From Bacteroidaceae bacterium (lineage in GTDB: Bacteria; Bacteroidota; Bacteroidia; Bacteroidales; Bacteroidaceae), in the NCBI GenBank assembly GCA_017503645.1, contig JAFVSR010000006.1:1-42395 (forward strand): a stretch of 42,395 bases of DNA. Direction: 5' to 3'. Each line of letters opens with the position of its first letter. The stretch's first letter is position 1. Made by a program: the position numbers and the translations under genes. Shown here in pieces: positions 33,708-41,583 of the stretch. Under the pieces are notes generated by a model, which had not been told where the DNA came from, did no database searches, and saw only the letters and a list, made by a program, of their open reading frames with translations.

Positions 33708-36686
33708 ATGCAACACACTATCAAAAAAATAATAACCTGCATTTTTTTATGCATCCTCGTCTGTGGCGTGCAATCCCAAACGCAGCAGGGATACATTAAA
33801 ACCATAGGCCGCAAGGACAAGAAAGGCGAGCCGCTTGGCAACGTATCTATCCGCCTAAAAGGCGGGCACAACGCCGTGCTCAGCAACAGCAACGGAAAAT
33901 TCGCATTGGTGATGCACGGCAAGAAGGTGGGCGACTCCTACTCACTGCAGCAGGTGAGAAAGAGCGGCTACCAGTTGAACGATGCCGGTGTCATAGGGCG
34001 CAACTTCGCCTACTCCGACAAGGTGCCCCATACCATCGTTATGGTATCCACCGCACAGTTACAAAAGGACAAACAACGCATAGAGAGCAATGCCTACCGC
34101 GTAGCCGAAAAGAATTACGAAGAGAAGGTGGCCCTGCTGGAAAAACAGGTGAACGACAGCAGCATCACAATGAAGAGATATGAGGAGGAGTTGCTGTCGC
34201 TGCAGGAGAGCTTCGAAAAGTACCAGTTGATGATAGACGGCCTTGCCGACCACTATGCACATACCGACTACGACGACCTCACCGACAAGGAGCGCGAGAT
34301 AAACATATGCATAGAGGAGGGCAACCTTGAGCGTGCCGACTCGCTCATACACCAGTTGTTCAACCCTGTGGATATTCTAAAGCGCAACAAGGAGGCCATA
34401 GTGCAGATTGAGCAACAGTTGTCGCAGGCCAATGCCCTCATTGCAAGTGCCAATGCCGAGATGGCCAAGGTGCTGAAACAGCAGAAAAAGGAGGCCGAGT
34501 ATCTCTATAACCTATACACCATTGCGCTTGCCAAATTCGATAACGAGAAGGCCAAGTTCTACATAGAAACCCGCGCCGAGCTCGACTCCACGGTTGCCGA
34601 ATGGCAGTTCGATGCCGCCTACTACCTGCACAAGCAGAACCAATTCAAGGCCGCCAAACACTATTACACAAGGTCGCTCAATGCCAGCCGTGCCCTTGCA
34701 AAGGAGAACCCGCAGGCCAACGAACAGGGCATAGCATCCACCCTCAACAACCTCGCAAGCCTCTATGTGGACACACAGCAACACAACGACGGCGAGGCTG
34801 CCTACAAAGAGACTTTGGAGATATACCGCCGCCTTGCCCAAGAAGAGCCCGAGCTGCACGAGCCCGACGTAGCACTTATCCTCAACAACCTGGCACTGCT
34901 CTACATTGAGACAATGAGATACAGCGAGGCCGAGAATATGTGCAAAGAGGCATTGGAGATACGCCGAAGGCTTGCCACCGCAGATGCGCAATTATACGAG
35001 CCCTTTGTGGCAAACACACTCAACAACCTGGCACTGCTCTACTCCAACACACAACGCTACGACGAGAGTGAGCAGACCTACAAGGAGGCACTGCAAATAT
35101 ACCGTCGCCACGCCGAGAGCAACCCGCAGCAATACGAGCCCTATGTAGCTGTAACGCTCAACGCACTTGCCATCCTCTACTACAACACTATGCGTTTTGA
35201 AGAGAGCGAACAGATGTGCAAAGAGACACAGAACATACGCACCAAGTTCAACGACAAAAGCTCGCAAAGCAACGACCCCAATGTGGCCACCACGCTCAAC
35301 AACCTTGCCACCTTCTACTACAACACCCACCGCTACAAGGAGAGCGAGGCTATGTACAAAGAGGCACAGGCAATATACAGGCACCTGGCCAAAGAGAACC
35401 CGCAGGTGTATGAGCCATACATAGCAATGACACTGAACAACCTGGGAGGCGTATATTCCGACACCAGACGTTTCGAAGAGAGTGAGAAGGCCTACAAAGA
35501 GGCCCTCGAGATGCGTAAAAGATTCGTTCTCGACGATTCACTGGCCTACTGGCCCGACGTGGCGCGCACGCTCAACAACATAGCATCGCTATACTTCGAC
35601 ACCAGACGATACAAAGAGAGCACCGAAACATACAAGGAGGCGCTGGAGATACGCAGGAAGTTAGTAAGGGAGAACCCGCAGGCCTATCGCCCGGATGTGG
35701 CAATGACACTCAACAACCTCACCAACCTGTACCACGCCACCAAGCAATATACCGAGAGCGAGAACAGCGGCAAAGAGGCACTCCAGATATATTACGAGCT
35801 TGCCAAAGAGAACCCGCAGCTGCACGAGCCCGCTGTGGCCTTCACGCTCAACAACCTGGCATCCATCTACTACCGCACCGCCAAATTTGCCGAGGCCGAA
35901 GAAAAATTCAAGGAGGCAATTGTCGTGTACAAGAAACTTGCCGCGGCCGATGCACAAAAGTACAATGCCGACGTTGCACGCACGGTGAGCAACCTGGCAT
36001 CGCTCTACTCCGACACGAAACGATATGCCGAAAGCGAAGCGCTCTACCGCGAAGCATTGGAGATGCGCCAAAAGCTCGCCGCCGAAAAGCCCGACCTCTA
36101 CGAGCAGTCTGTGGCCATCACACACTACAATATGGGCCTGCTGTTCCTGCGCAGCCAGCAGTACAAGAAAGGCATAGTAGCATTCGAAGGTGCCTTTGGG
36201 CTCTACAGTAAGCTCGCCGCCAAGGAGCCGCTTTTGCAGCAGCACTACACCAACTCGCTTAAATGGCTGGTGCAGCTATACAAGAACGAGGAGGAGATTA
36301 CAAAGGGATACGATGCCTATGAGGAGTATATGCCCATCATAAAGCAGAACTTCGAAAAGCACCCCGAACTATACAAAACCGAGTACATAAAGGCGCTTGG
36401 CTACCACACATCGCAATGCCTCATTATGGACCAGTTTGCAAAGGCCGAGCAATACGCACGCCTGGAGGCCGAGATAAACCCCGGTAATCTGCAGATATAC
36501 CGCGACCTTGCAATAAGCCTCATACTGCAAGAGCGCTATGCCGAGGCCGAGGAGATATATATCACCTACAGGCCCCGCCTGAAGGAGGAGTTCAAAGCCG
36601 ACCTCAAGAAATACAAGAAACTTAAGAAAATAACCAAGACACATAAGAACGGATTACGAAGAATAAACCTTATACTCAATGACTGA
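33708..36686 (+). CDS. Exported protein with beta-sandwich, coiled coil and eleven 46-residue TPR-type repeats
   Basis: A 992-residue protein. A signal peptide (about 1-23) is followed by a small carboxypeptidase-regulatory-like beta domain (28-113, with PLGNVSIRLKGG at 42-53). Next come a charged helical/coiled-coil region (115-275, with DKQRIESNAYRVAEKNY at 121-137) and one partial helix pair. Eleven tandem repeats then occupy residues 342-847, each exactly 46 long with the pattern VAxTLNNLAxLYxxTxRYxESExxYKEALEI. They resemble kinesin-light-chain-type TPRs. A helical C-terminal part (848-992) ends the protein. It should act in the periplasm as a protein-binding scaffold. It overlaps the TIR gene by eight bases, and its N-terminal half is paralogous to the third gene of the operon. 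Function is unknown. Confidence 0.85.
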   Translation: MQHTIKKIITCIFLCILVCGVQSQTQQGYIKTIGRKDKKGEPLGNVSIRLKGGHNAVLSNSNGKFALVMHGKKVGDSYSLQQVRKSGYQLNDAGVIGRNFAYSDKVPHTIVMVSTAQLQKDKQRIESNAYRVAEKNYEEKVALLEKQVNDSSITMKRYEEELLSLQESFEKYQLMIDGLADHYAHTDYDDLTDKEREINICIEEGNLERADSLIHQLFNPVDILKRNKEAIVQIEQQLSQANALIASANAEMAKVLKQQKKEAEYLYNLYTIALAKFDNEKAKFYIETRAELDSTVAEWQFDAAYYLHKQNQFKAAKHYYTRSLNASRALAKENPQANEQGIASTLNNLASLYVDTQQHNDGEAAYKETLEIYRRLAQEEPELHEPDVALILNNLALLYIETMRYSEAENMCKEALEIRRRLATADAQLYEPFVANTLNNLALLYSNTQRYDESEQTYKEALQIYRRHAESNPQQYEPYVAVTLNALAILYYNTMRFEESEQMCKETQNIRTKFNDKSSQSNDPNVATTLNNLATFYYNTHRYKESEAMYKEAQAIYRHLAKENPQVYEPYIAMTLNNLGGVYSDTRRFEESEKAYKEALEMRKRFVLDDSLAYWPDVARTLNNIASLYFDTRRYKESTETYKEALEIRRKLVRENPQAYRPDVAMTLNNLTNLYHATKQYTESENSGKEALQIYYELAKENPQLHEPAVAFTLNNLASIYYRTAKFAEAEEKFKEAIVVYKKLAAADAQKYNADVARTVSNLASLYSDTKRYAESEALYREALEMRQKLAAEKPDLYEQSVAITHYNMGLLFLRSQQYKKGIVAFEGAFGLYSKLAAKEPLLQQHYTNSLKWLVQLYKNEEEITKGYDAYEEYMPIIKQNFEKHPELYKTEYIKALGYHTSQCLIMDQFAKAEQYARLEAEINPGNLQIYRDLAISLILQERYAEAEEIYITYRPRLKEEFKADLKKYKKLKKITKTHKNGLRRINLILND
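34731..36248 (+). repeat. Eleven in-frame 138-bp repeats within the TPR gene
   Basis: The repeats run without insertion or deletion. They encode the 46-residue TPR-type units at residues 342-847, with the strongest conservation in the TLNNLA and KEALEI parts. Several neighbouring units share DNA as well as protein, so unit number could change by recombination. Confidence 0.85.
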
Positions 36687-37821
36687 CACTAAAGAGAAAT
36701 ACAAGTATTACGCATTTATTTCGTACAACTCAAAAGATACGAAATGGGGGAAAACCATACAGCGCAAGCTCGAGGGCTACCGCCTGCCCGCCAAGCTGTG
36801 TGCGCAGCACGGCTGGGAGCGTAACCCCATAAAACCGGTATTCTTTGCACCCACCGACATACAGCCCGGAGGGCTCACCGTGGAGTTGCAGGAGCGTTTG
36901 CGTGCATCGCGCCACCTTATTGTGATATGTTCGCCCAACTCGGCAAAGTCGGAATGGGTGGGTAAGGAGATTGAATACTTCCACTCGCTTGGCCGCACCA
37001 AGAACATACACTTTTTCATTGTCGATGGCGAGCCACACAGCGGTAACCCCAAGACCGAGTGTTTCAACCCCATAATAGACAAACTTGGCATCCCCGAGAT
37101 TCTTGGTGCCAACATACACGAGAAGAATGTAAGCAGCTGGCCCTGGATAAGGAAAGAGCGTGCCTATGTGCAGCTCATAACCAAGTTGCTCGACATTGAG
37201 TTCGACGCTATATGGCAGCGCCACAAACGACAGATGGCCGAGCTTTTCGGTATGTGGGTGGTGGGAATAGGCGTTATCATATCGATACTCCTCCTCGAGT
37301 GGTATTCGAGCCAGCCCGTGGACATAGAGGTGAAACTGAGCGAGGCCTCGTACATAAACAACGAACTGCCACCGCTAAAGGATGCCGTAGTTACAATATC
37401 GCTCGACAACGAAACCAAGAGCGACACCATTAAATCCATCACCCACGGCACTATGTTCAAGAACATACCGGCCAAGTTCATCGGGCAGGAGGTTAGGTTC
37501 ACGGTGAAGTGCGACGATTTCCACGACACAGATACCACCCTGGTGCTTTCAGAGCTAAACACAATAGAGATACACCGCAATGCAGAGGTATATGGCAACA
37601 TCCATTTCCGCCTATGGGATGTAAAGAATGAGTGCCCCCTTGCCAACACCGCAATAAGCATCGATGGCACCGAGGCCGTGTCGGACGAAGAGGGCAACGT
37701 GGCGCTGTTTATGCCTATAGAAAAGCAGAAGGAGCACTACACCATAACCACGCCATTGAGCAACGACATATATACCATATATATGCCTTGCGGCGACTAC
37801 AATGCAATACTCATAGAATAA
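36679..37821 (+). CDS. Membrane-anchored TIR-domain protein with periplasmic beta domains
   Basis: A 380-residue protein. Residues 9-175 form a TIR domain of the TIR_2 type, with AFISYNSKDTKWG at 12-24, PVFFAPTDIQPGG at 53-65 and SEWVGKEIEYF at 91-101. E97 fits the catalytic glutamate of NAD-cleaving TIR domains. A single hydrophobic segment at about 191-207 follows the basic stretch RHKRQ, so the TIR part should be cytoplasmic and the rest periplasmic. The periplasmic region is beta-rich, and its last domain (304-374, with PLANTAISIDG at 320-330 and DEEGN at 336-340) is carboxypeptidase-regulatory-like. It overlaps the TPR gene by eight bases and is 13 bases ahead of the third gene. Likely a signalling or immune effector; NADase activity is inferred, not shown. 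Confidence 0.85.
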   Translation: MTDTKEKYKYYAFISYNSKDTKWGKTIQRKLEGYRLPAKLCAQHGWERNPIKPVFFAPTDIQPGGLTVELQERLRASRHLIVICSPNSAKSEWVGKEIEYFHSLGRTKNIHFFIVDGEPHSGNPKTECFNPIIDKLGIPEILGANIHEKNVSSWPWIRKERAYVQLITKLLDIEFDAIWQRHKRQMAELFGMWVVGIGVIISILLLEWYSSQPVDIEVKLSEASYINNELPPLKDAVVTISLDNETKSDTIKSITHGTMFKNIPAKFIGQEVRFTVKCDDFHDTDTTLVLSELNTIEIHRNAEVYGNIHFRLWDVKNECPLANTAISIDGTEAVSDEEGNVALFMPIEKQKEHYTITTPLSNDIYTIYMPCGDYNAILIE

Positions 37822-37834
37822 CCTTGCAACACCT

Positions 37835-38806
37835 ATGAGAAGAACAATACTATTCACACTGCTTGCCCTGCTGCTTGCCGCGCCCCCCTGCCGCGCACAG
37901 CACGAACAGCGCGGACTGGTGAGAACCATTGGCCGCCCCAACAGCCCCGGAACACCCATTGCAAACGTCACCATACGGGTGCAAGGGCTGTTCAACGCCG
38001 TTATGACCTCAAAGGATGGAGTATTCAGCATATCGGCACCCGACAAAAGCGACGGCGATGCACTTGTTCTGCAGAGCATCAGAAAGAACGGCTACGAGCT
38101 GAAGGACAAAAGCCTTATAGGGCGCGAACTGGTGTTTTCGTCGCAAGTACCCATTGAGATAATAATGGTGGACCTCAAACAGCTCGAGGCCGACAAGCAG
38201 CGCATCGAGGACAACGCCTACCGTGTGGCCGAGGAGAACTACCAAAAGAGGCTCAAGGAGCTGGAGCAGCAGATGAAGGAGAGGCAGGTGACCACCGACC
38301 AGTACCGCAGAGAGATAAGCGCCCTGCAGAACAACTACGAAAAATATCTGTCGCTCATTGGAGATATGGCCGAGCGTTACGCACGTGCCGACTACGACGA
38401 GATGGACTCGATAGACCGGGAAATAAACATAAGTATCGAGAGCGGCGACCTTGAACGTGCCGACTCGCTCATACACACGGTATTCAACCCCGAAACGGTG
38501 CTCCAGCGCAACCGCGCCGCCAAAGAGGAGATAAGGAAGCGAATAGAGTTCGCCCAAAAGGTGATAGACAAGGCCAATGCCGACAAAGAGGCCATACGCC
38601 GCGACACCGAGTATGCCGAGCGCGTTGCGGTGCTCAGCGAGAAACTCGCAGCCGAATATTGCGCCATAGAGGATTGGGAGAAGGCCGGGGAGAGCCTCAA
38701 CACCTCGTTGGAGATAAGAAGACTGCTCCACGGCGACGACGACAAGCGCGTAAAAGATATTTTAGAGAAGATATCGGAAATAGACAAAAACAAGAGCGCC
38801 CTGTAG
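37835..38806 (+). CDS. Exported beta-sandwich/coiled-coil protein, short paralogue of the TPR protein
   Basis: A 323-residue protein with a signal peptide (about 1-22, ending CRAQ). A beta domain (27-112, with PIANVTIRVQG at 41-51) and a long charged helical region (115-270) align along their length with residues 28-260 of the protein at 33708. Shared blocks include DKQRIEDNAYRVAEENY (120-136) and DLERADSLIH (205-214). Only one TPR-like helix pair (268-297) remains where the other protein has eleven units. It is probably a periplasmic partner or competitor of the long form. It ends the TIR operon, just before a new promoter. Confidence 0.8.
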   Translation: MRRTILFTLLALLLAAPPCRAQHEQRGLVRTIGRPNSPGTPIANVTIRVQGLFNAVMTSKDGVFSISAPDKSDGDALVLQSIRKNGYELKDKSLIGRELVFSSQVPIEIIMVDLKQLEADKQRIEDNAYRVAEENYQKRLKELEQQMKERQVTTDQYRREISALQNNYEKYLSLIGDMAERYARADYDEMDSIDREINISIESGDLERADSLIHTVFNPETVLQRNRAAKEEIRKRIEFAQKVIDKANADKEAIRRDTEYAERVAVLSEKLAAEYCAIEDWEKAGESLNTSLEIRRLLHGDDDKRVKDILEKISEIDKNKSAL

Positions 38807-38816
38807 ATTTTATTTG

Positions 38817-38824
38817 TAATTTTG
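38817..38824 (+). promoter_or_regulatory. -7 promoter box for LOG-family gene
   Basis: TAATTTTG lies 25 bases before the ATG at 38849 and 11 bases after the TIR operon's last stop codon. It supports that start over an in-frame ATG at 38822, which would overlap the box. No -33 match was found. Confidence 0.45.
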
Positions 38825-38848
38825 CAGCGTTTCACTAAAGAGAGAGTT

Positions 38849-39436
38849 ATGCAGGAGATAAAAAGCATATGCGTGTATTGTGCCTCGAGCAGCAAGGTAG
38901 ATGCCTGCTACTCCGATGCCGCATACACACTTGGCACCATCATAGGCAGGGAGGGTATGAGCCTCATCACCGGCGGCGGTTGCCAAGGCCTTATGCGCAG
39001 TGTGGAGGATGGCACGCTCGATAGCGGCGGCAAGGCCATTGGGGTAATCCCGAAATTTATGGTGGAACAGGAGTGGCACCACAAGGGGTTGAGCGAGCTG
39101 CGCATAACCAAGGATATGCACGAGCGCAAGCAGACTATGGCAGCCCTTTCCGATGCCGTGATAGCTCTGCCCGGCGGCTGCGGCACTATGGAGGAGCTAT
39201 GTGAGATTATCACCTGGAAACAGTTGGGGCTTTACTTCAACCCCATTGTCATACTAAACATAAACGGCTACTACGACCACCTCATAAAGCAGCTGGAGCA
39301 CGCCATAGAGGAGCACTTTATGGGCAAGATTCACGGTGAAATATGGCAAGTGGCCACCACCCCCGCCCGGGCCATACAGTTGGTTAAGGAGACACCCCGC
39401 TGGAACTGCGAGGTGCGTAAATATGCAGCACTATGA
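38849..39436 (+). CDS. LOG-family (TIGR00730) nucleoside 5'-monophosphate phosphoribohydrolase
   Basis: A 195-residue Rossmann-fold protein. The family signatures are GGGCQGLM (42-49), the ERK triplet near 92-94 and PGGCGTMEE (108-116), which contains the catalytic glutamate. Relatives split the base from nucleotides such as AMP or cytokinin ribotides; in bacteria the role is probably nucleotide salvage or clean-up rather than hormone synthesis. Its stop codon overlaps the DUF4271 start (ATGA). Confidence 0.9.
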   Translation: MQEIKSICVYCASSSKVDACYSDAAYTLGTIIGREGMSLITGGGCQGLMRSVEDGTLDSGGKAIGVIPKFMVEQEWHHKGLSELRITKDMHERKQTMAALSDAVIALPGGCGTMEELCEIITWKQLGLYFNPIVILNINGYYDHLIKQLEHAIEEHFMGKIHGEIWQVATTPARAIQLVKETPRWNCEVRKYAAL

Positions 39437-40131
39437 CAGCAGCAGAGGCCATTCCGTATAATCTACTGAGCGACAACGCCATAATGTCGCTCTTTGTGCT
39501 GAACCTCGTGGGTATGGCGTATGTTTTTCTAATGAACGGCAGCAGCATTGTAGAGCGTGCCAAAAGTATGTTCTACCACGGCAAGCAGTCGAACCCCTAC
39601 AACGACCGCACACACATAACCAAGCTATGCAACCTGCTGCTATACCTGCAAACCACATTCTATTGCAGCATCATAGCCTTTGGCGGCATACAATACACCA
39701 CCACATTTACGCGGGGAACCATCCCACACATAATATTGGCAGCCTTGTGCCTGCTCGTCGCAGCATCTCTGATTGTAAAACGAGTGTTGTACCACATTTG
39801 CAACATCACACTCTTCTCCGCAGCCATAGCCCGCGAGTGGAACGAATCATATTTTTTTACAATAAAGCTCGCGGGATTCATTCTGCTACCCCTTGCAATA
39901 TGCGTAATATTTGTGAAAGGATTCTCCATAACCTATTATACAATATATTTGATTTTTGCTACGCTGCTATATGCCATTGTGGTTATTTGCAGCGCCAAAA
40001 AAATCATTTTCAAGAAAAAATGCATCGGTTTGGATATTTTTTTATATCTTTGCGCACTTGAATTTTTGCCTATGGCAATTCTGTGGAGAGCAATCCACGT
40101 TATAAATGCATTTTTAACAACAAAAATTTAG
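39433..40131 (+). CDS. DUF4271 membrane protein
   Basis: A 232-residue integral membrane protein with about six hydrophobic segments, starting near residues 17-33 and ending near 205-225. It matches DUF4271, a Bacteroidetes family of unknown function usually found next to hemD, as here. The C-terminal half is richer in A and T than neighbouring genes, mostly because of membrane codons. It overlaps the LOG gene by four bases and precedes hemD by four. Confidence 0.75.
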   Translation: MTAAEAIPYNLLSDNAIMSLFVLNLVGMAYVFLMNGSSIVERAKSMFYHGKQSNPYNDRTHITKLCNLLLYLQTTFYCSIIAFGGIQYTTTFTRGTIPHIILAALCLLVAASLIVKRVLYHICNITLFSAAIAREWNESYFFTIKLAGFILLPLAICVIFVKGFSITYYTIYLIFATLLYAIVVICSAKKIIFKKKCIGLDIFLYLCALEFLPMAILWRAIHVINAFLTTKI

Positions 40132-40135
40132 GACA

Positions 40136-40879
40136 TTGAAAGTAAGCAAGATTTTGGTTTCGCAGCCGAAACCGGCAACAGGGAAATCACCGTATTTTGA
40201 TATTGCGGCAAAGCACAATGTGCAAATAGATTTTTGCTCCTTTATAAAAGTAGAGGGTGTAACAGCCAAGGAGTTCAGACAGCAAAAGGTATCCATCCCC
40301 GGGCACACAGCCATAGTATTTCTATCGCGTCACGCAATAGACCACTTCTTCACATTGTGCAAGGAGTTGCGCGTCACCATCCCCGACGATATGAAATATT
40401 TCTGCCTGTCTGAAACCATTTCGCTCTACATACAAAAATATGTTCAGTACCGCAAGCGCAAGGTATTCTACGGCAACGGTCACATAAACGACCTGGAGCC
40501 CCTCTTTGTGAAGCACAAGACCGAGAAGTACTTTGTACCTATGTCCAACGTGCACAACAGCGAGCTCAACCACATATTCAACACACACGGCATTGCTCAC
40601 TCGCAGGCCGAGATATACCGCACCGTGAGCACCGAGATAGCTGCCGACTACATAAAGTCGTACGATATGCTCATCTTCTTCAGCCCCCACGGACTGGATT
40701 CCTTGAGAAAGAACGTTCCCGACTACGTGCAGGGTGAGCAGAAGATTGCCTGCTTTGGCAACGTCACAGCCGACTGCATACGCAACATCGGTTTGCGCCT
40801 GGACCTTGAGGCACCCACTGCCACACTGACCAATATGCCCGCAGCGCTCGACGACTACCTCACAAAGAACAACGCATAA
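40136..40879 (+). CDS. hemD: Uroporphyrinogen-III synthase
   Basis: HemD closes and inverts ring D of hydroxymethylbilane to give uroporphyrinogen III in tetrapyrrole synthesis. The 247-residue protein shows the two alternating alpha/beta lobes of the family and a late MLIFFSPHGLDSLRKN block that matches the usual (F/T)S.NG...-type signature. The start is a TTG codon directly before KVSKILVSQPKP; no ATG is available nearby. No other heme gene is present in the window. It is the last gene before a strong terminator. Confidence 0.88.
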   Translation: MKVSKILVSQPKPATGKSPYFDIAAKHNVQIDFCSFIKVEGVTAKEFRQQKVSIPGHTAIVFLSRHAIDHFFTLCKELRVTIPDDMKYFCLSETISLYIQKYVQYRKRKVFYGNGHINDLEPLFVKHKTEKYFVPMSNVHNSELNHIFNTHGIAHSQAEIYRTVSTEIAADYIKSYDMLIFFSPHGLDSLRKNVPDYVQGEQKIACFGNVTADCIRNIGLRLDLEAPTATLTNMPAALDDYLTKNNA

Positions 40880-40891
40880 GAGCAACAACAT

Positions 40892-40933
40892 AAAAAAAGC
40901 CTGTCTTTCACCCTGTTTAGACAGGCTTTTTTT
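40892..40933 (+). terminator. Intrinsic terminator after hemD
   Basis: A 15-bp stem (40892-40906 with 40919-40933) around a 12-base loop ends in seven T. The A run on the left side would also allow termination in the other direction. Confidence 0.85.
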
Positions 40934-40934
40934 G

Positions 40935-40942
40935 TATCTTCG
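40935..40942 (+). promoter_or_regulatory. Possible -7 box for rnpA operon
   Basis: TATCTTCG differs from TAnnTTTG at one base and follows the terminator immediately. It lies 31 bases before the rnpA ATG. Confidence 0.4.
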
Positions 40943-40972
40943 CACCACACACCATCAACACCCCACACAACA

Positions 40973-41380
40973 ATGCGCGAAAACGGATTCCCACTAAGAG
41001 AGCACCTCAAGAGCAAAAGCATCATAGATGCACTCTATGCAACAGGTGCATCGGCCACAGCCTTCCCACTGCGCGCAGTGTTTATGGAGCTGCCGGCACA
41101 GAGCAGCCACCCCACGGCCGCCATACTCATAAGTGTGGCAAAAAGACGATTTCGCCACGCCGTGGACCGCAACCTTGTAAAGCGCCGCATACGCGAAGCC
41201 TACCGCCTTAACAAGCAGCCGTTCATCGCAGAACTTGCAAAGCAAAACAAAAAGATGGCAGTAGCCATTATATACATAGACACCAGGCACAACAGCACCG
41301 AATTCCTTAAAAAGAAGATGAGCAAGTTGCTTGCCTCCATCATAGAAAAGAACAACAAACAATGCGAGGGCTCATTATAA
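40973..41380 (+). CDS. rnpA: Ribonuclease P protein component
   Basis: A 135-residue basic protein that assists the RNase P RNA in trimming tRNA 5' ends. The RNR signature is present in [20 protein letters not shown], after the N-terminal segment that contacts the pre-tRNA leader. It overlaps yidD by 19 bases. rpmH is not adjacent, which is usual in this lineage. The RNase P RNA gene itself is not in the window. Confidence 0.94.
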   Translation: MRENGFPLREHLKSKSIIDALYATGASATAFPLRAVFMELPAQSSHPTAAILISVAKRRFRHAVDRNLVKRRIREAYRLNKQPFIAELAKQNKKMAVAIIYIDTRHNSTEFLKKKMSKLLASIIEKNNKQCEGSL

Positions 41381-41583
41381 AAATACTCATACTGCCCATA
41401 CGCTTCTACCAAAAGTGTATATCGCCCCTCACACCCCCGTCTTGCCGTTTCACACCCACCTGTTCGCAATACGCAGTGGAGGCCATAACCAAGCACGGCC
41501 CCATAAAAGGGCTCTACCTTGCTGTGCGCCGCCTGCTGCGCTGTCACCCGTGGGGAGGCTCAGGATACGACCCTGTACCATAA
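41362..41583 (+). CDS. yidD: Membrane protein insertion efficiency factor YidD
   Basis: A 73-residue protein matching the whole YidD family: [34 protein letters not shown], and the C-terminal [14 protein letters not shown]. It is thought to help YidC-mediated insertion at the inner membrane. It overlaps rnpA at its start and shares a TAATG junction with the TatD-family gene. Confidence 0.95.
   Translation: MRGLIIKILILPIRFYQKCISPLTPPSCRFTPTCSQYAVEAITKHGPIKGLYLAVRRLLRCHPWGGSGYDPVP

Noticed and set aside
34731-36248. Tandem 138-bp DNA repeats as a CRISPR or satellite array
   Set aside because: The repeats are in frame, far too long and divergent for CRISPR, and they encode clear TPR-type helices with conserved residues.
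36679-38806. Assigning the TIR module to Thoeris, CBASS or Pycsar
   Set aside because: No ThsA-like SIR2/SLOG partner, nucleotide cyclase or CD-NTase is encoded in the window, and the partners present are exported proteins.
40973-41583. Absence of rpmH next to rnpA-yidD as an anomaly
   Set aside because: The hemD-rnpA-yidD-tatD arrangement without rpmH is ordinary in Bacteroidales.
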